Below, piece after piece: positions 45,556 to 52,509 of a stretch of 64,000 nucleotides of DNA. A model generated the notes under the pieces. It saw nothing but the letters and a program-made list of their open reading frames with translations, made no database searches and was not told the DNA's origin. Numbering within the stretch: the first letter of the stretch is position 1; the number at the start of each line of letters is the position of its first letter. The stretch covers positions 36,766 through 100,765 of the forward strand of contig NZ_JARXRN010000006.1 in NCBI RefSeq assembly GCF_029888045.1. Reading direction: 5' to 3'. Position numbers and translations under genes: made by a program. The DNA comes from Luteimonas rhizosphaericola (GTDB taxonomy: Bacteria > Pseudomonadota > Gammaproteobacteria > Xanthomonadales > Xanthomonadaceae).

Positions 45556-48500
45556 CTACGCGTGGTCGCGGGTGGGTTCGCCTGCGACGACGCGGTCGCG
45601 GCCCTGGCGCTTGGCGTCGTACAGCGCGACGTCGGCGCGCTGCAGCAGCTGGTCCGGCCCTTCCCGTCCGCGGCGCTCGACCACGCCGGCGCTGATGGTG
45701 CAGGCGATCGGCGCGGCCGGGTCCGGGCCGAGCCGCAGGCCGGCGACGTCGGCGCGGGCGCGTTCGAGCGCGGCCACGGCGTCGTCCAAGGCGGTCTCGC
45801 GCAGCACCACCACGAATTCCTTGCCGCCGGTGCGGCCCACGAACACGTTGCCGCGCTGCAACGAAGCCTGCAGCTGCAGCGCCACCCGCGCCAGCACGCG
45901 GTCGCCGACGTGGTGCCCGTGGCGGTCGTTGACGTGCTTGAAGCGGTCCACGTCCACCAGCGCCACGCACAGCGGCGCGTGCACCAGGTCGGCGTGCTGC
46001 AGCGCGGCCGCGAGCTGCTGGTCGCTGGCGCGGCGGTTGGGCAGCCCGGTCAGCGGATCGTGGCTGGCCTGGTGCAGCAGCTGCTCCATCAGCTGCTCGC
46101 GTTCCCGCGAGGCCTCCTCCAGCTGGCGGTTGCTCTCGCGCAGGCGCGCGGTGTGGCGCGCCACTTCCGCCTCCAACCGCCGCTGCCGCGTGCGCTGGTG
46201 CCGCCCCAGGGCGTAGTGCAGGCCCAGCAACGCCAGCAGCACCAGCAACAGCGCGGGCAGCGCCATCCACGGCCGCGTCCACCACGGCGCCGCCACGTCG
46301 AACACGATCTGCGCGCGACCGGCCGGGTGCGCCCAGTCGGCCGGCGCGCGCGCCACCTGCACCTCGAACCGCAGCCGGCCCGGCGGCAGGTTGGTGTAGG
46401 TCACCGCGCGCGCCTGCCCGGCCTCGATCCAGTCCCGGTCGAGCCCGTGCATGCGGTAGCGGTAGCGCAGCGCACCGGGATGGCGCAGGTGGACGCCGGC
46501 ATAGCGGATCACCACCCGCGCCGCGGCCGGCAGCACGACGTCCGCGGTCACCGGACGATCGACGCCGTCCACCTGCAGGCCTTCGATCGCCAGCGGCACG
46601 TCGCCCGGCAGCGCGTGCGCCACCCGGTCCGGATCGAACACGGCGATGCCGGCCGCGGTGGGAAACCAGAGCGCGCCATCGTCCATGCGCCAGCCGGCCG
46701 GGGCGCTGCCGCCATTGGCCTGGCGGCTGGGTACGCCGTCCTCGCGTCCGAACACCTGCAGGTCCAGCCGTGTCTCGTCGCCCTGGTCGAACGCGCGCAG
46801 CGCTTCGCGCGCGATCCGGATCACGCCGTGGTTGCCGCTGGCCCACAGGTGGCCGGCCCGGTCGAGCAGCAGCCGGAACACGCTGCTGCCCGGCAGCCCC
46901 TGCGGGCGGCCGTAGAGCCGCCAGCCGCCGTCGCGATGCAGGACCAGGCCGCGGTCGCTCGCGATCCACAGGCCGCCGTCGGGCTCGGGCAGGAAATCGA
47001 ACGCGGACTGCGCGGGGTAGTCGCGCTCGGTCGCCGGGACCACGAGCCGCCCGCCCGGCTCGCGCCACGCCAGGCCGCCGAGTTGCCCGATCCACAGCGT
47101 GCCGTCGGCGCCCAGGTGCAGCGCACGCACCGGCAGGCGCGGCAGGCCGGGCAGCGGGTCCGGGTCCAGCGTGCCGTCCCGCCACGCGACCAGCCCCTGT
47201 TCGGTGCCGATCCATAGGGTGCCATCCGGCGCCTCGAGCAGCGCGCGCACCTGGGCGGTGGCCAGGGGCGCGGACGCGGGCAGCAGCGGGCGGCTCGCCG
47301 CGGACGGTCCCGCGTCGACATGCAGCACGCCGCGGTTGTAGGTGCCCGCCCACAGCCCGCCGTCGCTTGCGCGCGCCAGCGACAGCACCGACGTCGGCGC
47401 CTGGCCCGGCGCGGGGAGCACGGGTTCGGGTCGGCCGTCGCGGATGCGCGACAGCCCCAGCGAATGGCCCACCCAGGCCTGCCCGTCCGCGGTCTGCAGC
47501 ACGCTGCGCACGTAGCCGGTCGGCAGGCCCTGGCGTTCGCCCAGCGCCCAGACCGGGCCGTCGGCGATCCGGAACAGGCCGTGGGTGGTGCCGAACCAGA
47601 GCAGGCCTTCGCGATCCTCGAACAGCGCGCCGGTGGCGTATCCGGCTACGCCATGGCGGGCGTCCAGCCGCTCCCAGCGGTCGTTCCACAGGCGCAGCAC
47701 CGCGCTCTCGGTGGCGGCCACCCACAGCGCGCCGCGCCGGTCCTGGAGCAGCGCCTCGGCGCGTTCGGCGCGCTGGCGCGAGAGCCGTCCCGCGCGCAGC
47801 CGCCAGACACCGGCGTCGCCGCCGATCCAGGTGTCGCCGTCATCGGTCTCCACGAGCGCGCGGACCTCGCCCGAGGGCAGGCCCAGCGTGTCGCCGAGCG
47901 CTTCTAGGCGCCCCGCGTGCCAGCGCGAGAGCCCGCGCGGGTGGCCGATCCAGAGACTGCCGTCGGGGTGTTCGAGCAACGACAGCGGCGACAGCGCGGA
48001 CACGACTTCGCTGCCCGCCACGCGCTCGCAGCGGCCATCGGGCGCGAGCCGGTACAGCCCGTCGCGCGCGGCCACCCAAGGGCGTCCGTCGCCGCCAGCG
48101 GCCAGGCGGGCAACCGCCTGGACCCGCATTCCGGTGCAGGCAGGCGCGATCGCGCCGGTCGGCGCCACCCGGGCGAGGCCGAGGTGGTCGATGCCGGCCA
48201 GCAGGCCGTCCTCGGCATCGCGCCACAGCATGCGCGAGGCCAGCGGCCGCCCGTCGGGATGGCGCAGTCCGTCGACTTCGACGAACGCGGTGCCGTCGAA
48301 GCGCGAGGTGCCTTCCCAGCCGGTCAGCCACAGATGGCCGTCGCGTGCCTGCGCGATGTCGTGGACCTGGCTGTGCGGAAGCCCGTCGTCGGCACTCCAG
48401 CGGGTCACGGTGTAGCGCTCGACCGGGAGCGATGGATCCAGCGCGGCCGCCTGCCCGGCGCATGCAAGCCAGGCCCAGGCGCACAGGCACGCGAACGCAC

Positions 48501-48558
48501 GCAGGCGCCGTGGCCGGCGCGCGCGCGCGGCCAGCCTGGATGCACTCGATCGTGGCAT
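45556..48558 (-). CDS. propeller-sensor GGDEF protein with degenerate GGKEF active site
   Basis: A 1000-residue membrane sensor. A signal peptide or anchor (LRAFACLCAWAWLACAGQAAA) is followed by a large periplasmic sensor of two-component-regulator propeller repeats (GLPHSQVHDIAQARDGHLWL, GTLWIGTEQGLVAW, LWASGNHGVIRIA), then a Y_Y_Y domain (YRYRMHGLDRDWIEAGQAR), one transmembrane helix (WMALPALLLVLLALLGLHY) and a cytoplasmic GGDEF domain (HDPLTGLPNRRASDQQL). The active-site motif reads RTGGKEFVVVL: Gly911, Gly912, Lys913, Glu914, Phe915, with Lys in place of the Asp/Glu that active diguanylate cyclases need. It therefore probably does not make cyclic di-GMP. The ATG at 48556-48558 is preferred; a GTG at about 48582 is possible. 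The stop falls in a REP element. Confidence 0.88.
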   Translation of the reverse strand: MPRSSASRLAARARRPRRLRAFACLCAWAWLACAGQAAALDPSLPVERYTVTRWSADDGLPHSQVHDIAQARDGHLWLTGWEGTSRFDGTAFVEVDGLRHPDGRPLASRMLWRDAEDGLLAGIDHLGLARVAPTGAIAPACTGMRVQAVARLAAGGDGRPWVAARDGLYRLAPDGRCERVAGSEVVSALSPLSLLEHPDGSLWIGHPRGLSRWHAGRLEALGDTLGLPSGEVRALVETDDGDTWIGGDAGVWRLRAGRLSRQRAERAEALLQDRRGALWVAATESAVLRLWNDRWERLDARHGVAGYATGALFEDREGLLWFGTTHGLFRIADGPVWALGERQGLPTGYVRSVLQTADGQAWVGHSLGLSRIRDGRPEPVLPAPGQAPTSVLSLARASDGGLWAGTYNRGVLHVDAGPSAASRPLLPASAPLATAQVRALLEAPDGTLWIGTEQGLVAWRDGTLDPDPLPGLPRLPVRALHLGADGTLWIGQLGGLAWREPGGRLVVPATERDYPAQSAFDFLPEPDGGLWIASDRGLVLHRDGGWRLYGRPQGLPGSSVFRLLLDRAGHLWASGNHGVIRIAREALRAFDQGDETRLDLQVFGREDGVPSRQANGGSAPAGWRMDDGALWFPTAAGIAVFDPDRVAHALPGDVPLAIEGLQVDGVDRPVTADVVLPAAARVVIRYAGVHLRHPGALRYRYRMHGLDRDWIEAGQARAVTYTNLPPGRLRFEVQVARAPADWAHPAGRAQIVFDVAAPWWTRPWMALPALLLVLLALLGLHYALGRHQRTRQRRLEAEVARHTARLRESNRQLEEASREREQLMEQLLHQASHDPLTGLPNRRASDQQLAAALQHADLVHAPLCVALVDVDRFKHVNDRHGHHVGDRVLARVALQLQASLQRGNVFVGRTGGKEFVVVLRETALDDAVAALERARADVAGLRLGPDPAAPIACTISAGVVERRGREGPDQLLQRADVALYDAKRQGRDRVVAGEPTRDHA

Positions 48559-48705
48559 GCCCTGCAACGTGCCCCTGTTCACGTCTTCACAGTCTAGCCG
48601 CTGCGATCACCGCGCCGTCCGTCGCGCCTGCATGCGCAGGCGTACAACGAGACGCCGCGCACACTCCGGGTGCGCGACCATGATGGTCCACACCTTCCCG
48701 AGCCG

Positions 48706-48891
48706 ATGGTCGTGCACACGTCCACGCCCGCCGACGACGATCCGCGCCCGCTGCCGCCCGAGCCGCCGCTGCCCTCGGACTGCTGCGACGGCGGCTGCGA
48801 CCCGTGCGTGCACGACCTGCACGCCGAGGCGATGCGCGACTACCGCGAGCGGCTCGCGCGCTGGCGCCAGCGGCACCCGGGCGCCGGCTGA
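48706..48891 (+). CDS. oxidoreductase-like small protein
   Basis: A 61-residue protein with PEPPLPSDCCDGGCDPCVHDL, the compact Cys-rich block of the oxidoreductase-like N-terminal family (proline-rich lead, then C-C-x-x-x-C-x-x-C and YREHL-type helix). The cysteines suggest metal or disulfide binding. Function is unknown. The start at 48706 (MVVHTSTPADD) is the natural one; an in-frame GTG at 48670 adds 12 residues. It is the only gene on the plus strand between two minus-strand genes. Confidence 0.75.
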   Translation: MVVHTSTPADDDPRPLPPEPPLPSDCCDGGCDPCVHDLHAEAMRDYRERLARWRQRHPGAG

Positions 48892-48904
48892 GGCGCGCGC
48901 CGGC

Positions 48905-49264
48905 TCACTCCCCCTGCGCGGCGGCGGAGAATTCCTCGAACGCCGCCAGCGCGTGCGCGGCGTACATCAGCGACGGGCCGCCGCCCATGTACACGGCCAC
49001 GCCCAGCATCTCGCGGAACTCGCCCGCGGTCGCGCCCAGGCGCACCAGCGCCTTCGCATGGAAGCCCAAGCAGTCGTCGCAGCGACTGGCCACGCCGATC
49101 GCCATCGCGATCAGTTCCTTGGTCTTCCCGTCGAGTTCGCCCGGCGCCAGCGCGGCCTTGCTGAGCGCGCCGAAGGCCTGCATGACGTCGGGGTTGTGGG
49201 TGCGCAGCGGCGCCAGGTGGCGGGAGGTGTCGCGGGTGAGGTCGGTGAAGGATCGGCTCGGCAT
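48905..49264 (-). CDS. carboxymuconolactone decarboxylase / AhpD-like protein
   Basis: A 119-residue AhpD-like protein. The family motif CDDCLGFHAKALVRLGAT has the redox-active CxxC and nearby histidine seen in alkylhydroperoxidase AhpD, and ELIAMAIGVAS precedes it. Such proteins act as small thiol peroxidases or decarboxylases. It lies 58 bases downstream of the BigR-like regulator on the same strand, so the two probably form one transcript, which would put a thiol-peroxide function in the same sulfide response. The ATG at 49262-49264 follows CAGGAG. Confidence 0.87.
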   Translation of the reverse strand: MPSRSFTDLTRDTSRHLAPLRTHNPDVMQAFGALSKAALAPGELDGKTKELIAMAIGVASRCDDCLGFHAKALVRLGATAGEFREMLGVAVYMGGGPSLMYAAHALAAFEEFSAAAQGE

Positions 49265-49322
49265 GGTCGGCTCCTGCGAGGGTGGGCGATGCGGGGAATG
49301 CGGTGCGACGCGCGCGCCAGCG

Positions 49323-49733
49323 TTATCCGGACCGGCGCGGACGTCCCGCCGGCGGGGTTCGGGACGACGGCGCGCGCGCGGGCCGGGTGGGCGCCTTGCG
49401 CCGCGTCGTTGGCGGCGCGCAGTAGATGCCGTGCAGCGTCTGCATGACCGCCGCCGCCGGCCCCGGCGCCAGCGCGTAGTAGATCGTCTGCGACTCGCGC
49501 CGGGTGTCCACCAGTTGCTCCTCGCGCAGCACCGCCAGGTGCTGCGACAGCGCCGACTGGCTCAGGTCGAGCAGCTCGTTGAGTTCGCCCACCGAACGCT
49601 CGCCGCCGGCCAGCAGGCACAGCACCTGCAGCCGGCGCTCGTTGGCCAGGGCCTTGAGCAGCCGGGCGGCGTCGCCCGCGTGCGCCTGCATGGCCTGGAG
49701 ATCGAAGCCTGGATTGCCGGGGGCAGCCGCCAT
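49323..49733 (-). CDS. bigR: ArsR-family regulator of the BigR/SqrR sulfide-sensing type
   Basis: A 136-residue winged-helix ArsR protein (LLKALANERRLQVLCLLAGG, then LLDLSQSALSQHLAVLREEQ). Two cysteines, Cys39 in LQVLCLL and Cys105 in HGIYCAPP, are 66 residues apart, the same spacing as the sensing pair Cys42 and Cys108 of Xylella BigR, which form a tri- or tetrasulfide bridge with sulfide and release DNA. The last 30 residues are a basic Pro/Arg tail not seen in short relatives. It is divergent from the sulfide:quinone oxidoreductase operon, and a clear operator/promoter lies in between. Symbol assigned by analogy. The start at 49731-49733 follows GAGGAA. Confidence 0.87.
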   Translation of the reverse strand: MAAAPGNPGFDLQAMQAHAGDAARLLKALANERRLQVLCLLAGGERSVGELNELLDLSQSALSQHLAVLREEQLVDTRRESQTIYYALAPGPAAAVMQTLHGIYCAPPTTRRKAPTRPARAPSSRTPPAGRPRRSG

Positions 49734-49818
49734 TGGCGTTCCTCATGGATGAAAGGGCCGCATTGCGCCACGCGCGGCCGGCACGGGCAAGCGCCCTGGC
49801 GATCGCGCATGGCGTCGA

Positions 49819-49847
49819 TTGACATGTATATTAGATTTTGCTAATTT
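49819..49847 (+). promoter_or_regulatory. sulfide-operon promoter with internal BigR-like operator
   Basis: A near-ideal plus-strand promoter: TTGACA (49819-49824), 17 bases, then TAATTT (49842-49847). The spacer contains the inverted repeat ATTAG (49830-49834) and CTAAT (49841-49845), so a dimer bound there would cover the -10 box and block RNA polymerase. AT-rich BigR sites contain similar ATTAG/CTAAT arms; I recall this from the family and have not checked it. The segment is strikingly AT-rich for this genome and sits 52 bases before the sqr start. Confidence 0.8.
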
Positions 49848-49898
49848 AGAAATCAACCATAGAGGTGGCCGCGGGCCACCACGCGCGAGGGCACGGTC

Positions 49899-51170
49899 AT
49901 GGCACATGTCGTGGTGTTGGGCGCGGGCATCGGCGGCATGAGCGTCGCCTACGAACTGCGCGAGCTGCTGGACGAGGACGCGACGATCACGGTGGTCGGC
50001 GAGGGCGAGCTGTTCTCGTTCACCCCGTCCAATCCGTGGGTGGCGGTGGGCTGGCGCACGCCGGACGAGATCCAGGTGCAGGTCCCGCCGCGCCTGGCGC
50101 ACCACCGCATCGGGTTCGAGGCCGCGGGGGCGGAGCGCGTTGAGCCCGGGCACAACCGCGTGCGCCTGCGCGACGGGCGCACGCTGGACTACGACCACCT
50201 GGTCATCGCCACCGGTCCGCGGCTCGCGTTCGACGAGGTCCCGGGCCTGGGACCGGACGGCGGCCACACCCACTCGATCTGCACCACCGCGCACGCGGCG
50301 CAGGCCCGGGCGGCCTACGAGCGCTTCCTGGAATCGCCGGGTCCGGTGGTGGTGGGCGCCGCCGCGGGCGCCAGCTGCTTCGGTCCGGCCTACGAGTTCG
50401 CGATGATCCTCGACCGCGACCTGCGCAAGCGCAAGCTGCGCGACCGCGTGCCGATCACCTACGTCACGCCCGAACCCTACATCGGCCACATGGGCCTGGG
50501 CGGCGTGGGCGATTCGAAGGGCCTGATGGAATCGGAGCTGCGCCAGCGCCACATCCGCTGGATCACGAACGCGAAGATCGCCGCGGTGCGCGCCGGCGAG
50601 ATGGACGTCACCGAGATGGACGATTCCGGGCAGCCGAAGCAGGCGCACGTGCTGGCGTTCAAGTACGCGATGGTGCTGCCCGCGTTCACCGGCGTGGATG
50701 CGGTGCGCGGGATCGAGGGCCTGTGCAATCCGCGCGGCTTCGTCGCGATCGATCGCCACCAGCGCAATCCCGCGTTCCCCAACGTCTATGCGCTGGGCGT
50801 CTGCGTCGCCATCCCGCCGGTGGAGCCGACCCCGGTGCCCACCGGCGCGCCCAAGACCGGATTCATGATCGAGTCGATGGTGTCCACCGTGGCGCGCAAC
50901 CTGCGGGCCGACATCGCGGGCGAACCGGCCACCACCGAAGCGACCTGGAACGCGATCTGCCTGGCCGACATGGGCGATACCGGGGTGGCCTTCGTCGCGC
51001 TGCCGCAGATGCCGCCGCGCAATGTCACCTGGGCCCGGCGCGGCAGGTGGGTGCACATGGCGAAGATCGCCTTCGAGAAGTACTTCCTGATGAAGATCAA
51101 GACCGGGCGCACCGAGCCGGTGTACGAGAAGTACGTCCTCAGGCTGCTCGGCATCCGGCGCACGCGCTGA
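49899..51170 (+). CDS. sqr: sulfide:quinone oxidoreductase
   Basis: A 423-residue FAD enzyme that oxidises sulfide to polysulfide or persulfide and passes electrons to the quinone pool, at the inner membrane. HVVVLGAGIGGMSVAYEL is the FAD-binding Rossmann motif. Cys128 (HSICTTAHA), Cys160 (GASCFGPAYEF) and Cys354 (WNAICLADMGD) match in position the three redox cysteines of Acidithiobacillus SQR (128, 160, 356). FALPQ-type and VHMAKIAFEKYFLMK text near the end agree too. It is the first gene of the operon, 46 bases before a DUF2892 gene and behind the BigR-like promoter. The ATG at 49899 follows GAGGG. Confidence 0.95.
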   Translation: MAHVVVLGAGIGGMSVAYELRELLDEDATITVVGEGELFSFTPSNPWVAVGWRTPDEIQVQVPPRLAHHRIGFEAAGAERVEPGHNRVRLRDGRTLDYDHLVIATGPRLAFDEVPGLGPDGGHTHSICTTAHAAQARAAYERFLESPGPVVVGAAAGASCFGPAYEFAMILDRDLRKRKLRDRVPITYVTPEPYIGHMGLGGVGDSKGLMESELRQRHIRWITNAKIAAVRAGEMDVTEMDDSGQPKQAHVLAFKYAMVLPAFTGVDAVRGIEGLCNPRGFVAIDRHQRNPAFPNVYALGVCVAIPPVEPTPVPTGAPKTGFMIESMVSTVARNLRADIAGEPATTEATWNAICLADMGDTGVAFVALPQMPPRNVTWARRGRWVHMAKIAFEKYFLMKIKTGRTEPVYEKYVLRLLGIRRTR

Positions 51171-51216
51171 GCGACGCCCCCCACCCCTCACCCCCACCCC
51201 TTCCAGGAGCGTCTCC

Positions 51217-51420
51217 ATGAACCTCGACCGGGCCGTACTCGCCTTCGCCGGCGTGATGATCCTCGCCAGCGTCGCCCTTGCCCATTTCGTCTCGCCGCTG
51301 TGGCTGTGGCTGACCGTATTCGTCGGCGCCAACCTGCTGCAGTCCAGCATCACCGGCTTCTGCCCGGCGGCGATGGTGCTGCGCCGGCTGGGCGTGCCCG
51401 GCGGCTGCGCCTTCCGGTGA
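51217..51420 (+). CDS. DUF2892 inner-membrane protein
   Basis: A 67-residue protein with two hydrophobic stretches (VLAFAGVMILASVALAHFV and PLWLWLTVFVGANLLQ) and the DUF2892 signature SSITGFCPAAMVLRRLGVPG. DUF2892 domains also occur fused to rhodanese in YgaP and alone next to sulfide or sulfur-transfer genes; the cysteine in ITGFCPA may carry sulfane sulfur, which is an inference. The start has a strong CAGGAG site, and its TGA stop overlaps the GTG start of the next gene. Confidence 0.87.
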   Translation: MNLDRAVLAFAGVMILASVALAHFVSPLWLWLTVFVGANLLQSSITGFCPAAMVLRRLGVPGGCAFR

Positions 51421-52508
51421 CCACGCCGATGCGCATGCCGCTCTCCGCCGCACGCCGCACAGGTCCGCTGCTGCTGGCCGCCGCCCTGGCCGGCTGCGGC
51501 ACGCGCGAACCCGCGCAGCCACCGCCGACCGCCGCGATCGACGGCCTGCGGACGGTGACGGTCGCCGCCGGCGCGCCGGCCGACGGCCGCGCCTGGGACG
51601 GCGTGGTCGAGGCGGTGCGGCAGGCGACCCTGACCGCGCAGACCAGCGGCCGCGTGACCGACGTGCTGCGCGACGTGAACGACCGCGTCGCAGCCGGCGA
51701 AGTGCTGGTGCGCCTGAGCGCGGTGGAACAGCAGTCGGGCGTCGATGCCGCGCGCGCGCAGCTGCGCGCATCCGAGGCCGCCGCCGCCGAGGCCGAGGGC
51801 AACTACCGCCGCTACCTCGAGTTGTCGCAGGCCCGCTACGTCTCGGCGTCGCAGCTCGACCAGACGCGCGCGATGCGCGATTCGGCGGTCGCCGCGCGCG
51901 ACGCCGCGCGCGCCCGGGTCGCCGATGCCGGACAGCAGGCGGCCTACACCACGGTCCGCGCACCGTATGCCGGGATCGTCGGCGCGCGCGCGGTCGAACC
52001 GGGCGAGAGCGTCGGCCTCGGCCAGCCGCTGGTGAGCGTGTTCGCGCCGGGGGACCTGCGCATCGACGTGCGCGTGCCGCAGTCCGAGGCCGAAGCGCTC
52101 CGCGCCGATCCGCGCGCAGTGGTCACCTTCGATGACGGCCGGCGGATCGAGATCGGGGAGGTCACCGTATTCCCCGCCGCCGATGCCGCGACCCACGCGG
52201 TGCGCGTGCGCGTCGTGCTGCCGCCGCTCGAGGCGCCGCCGCAGCCCGGCACGACGGCCAGGGTCGCGTTCCCCGCGGTGCGTGGCGCCGCCCTGCCGCG
52301 CGTCCCGGCAACGGCGCTGGTGCAGCGGGGCGAGGTGAGCGCGGTGTACGTGCTGGCCGAGGGCCGGCTGTCGCTGCGGCAGGTGCGGCCCGGCGCACGC
52401 GAGGCGGACGCGGTCGAGGTGATCGCGGGCCTGCGCGCCGGCGAGACCGTCGCCATCGACCCGGTCGCCGCGCTGCAGGCGTTGGTCGCGGCGCGCGGGA
52501 CCGACTGA
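51417..52508 (+). CDS. RND efflux periplasmic adaptor (membrane-fusion protein)
   Basis: A 363-residue adaptor lipoprotein (RTGPLLLAAALAGC at the lipobox). The lipoyl/hairpin region runs through GVVEAVRQATLTAQTSGRVT and VNDRVAAGEVLVRLSAVEQQ, with a coiled-coil hairpin (ASEAAAAEAEGNYRRYLELS) and the beta-barrel text APYAGIVGARAVEPGESVGL. It would link the permease to an outer-membrane channel, which is not encoded here. The GTG at 51417-51419 overlaps the DUF2892 stop (GTGA); ATGs at 51429 and 51435 are alternatives. It belongs to the sulfide operon. Confidence 0.87.
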   Translation: MTTPMRMPLSAARRTGPLLLAAALAGCGTREPAQPPPTAAIDGLRTVTVAAGAPADGRAWDGVVEAVRQATLTAQTSGRVTDVLRDVNDRVAAGEVLVRLSAVEQQSGVDAARAQLRASEAAAAEAEGNYRRYLELSQARYVSASQLDQTRAMRDSAVAARDAARARVADAGQQAAYTTVRAPYAGIVGARAVEPGESVGLGQPLVSVFAPGDLRIDVRVPQSEAEALRADPRAVVTFDDGRRIEIGEVTVFPAADAATHAVRVRVVLPPLEAPPQPGTTARVAFPAVRGAALPRVPATALVQRGEVSAVYVLAEGRLSLRQVRPGAREADAVEVIAGLRAGETVAIDPVAALQALVAARGTD

Positions 52509-52509
52509 G

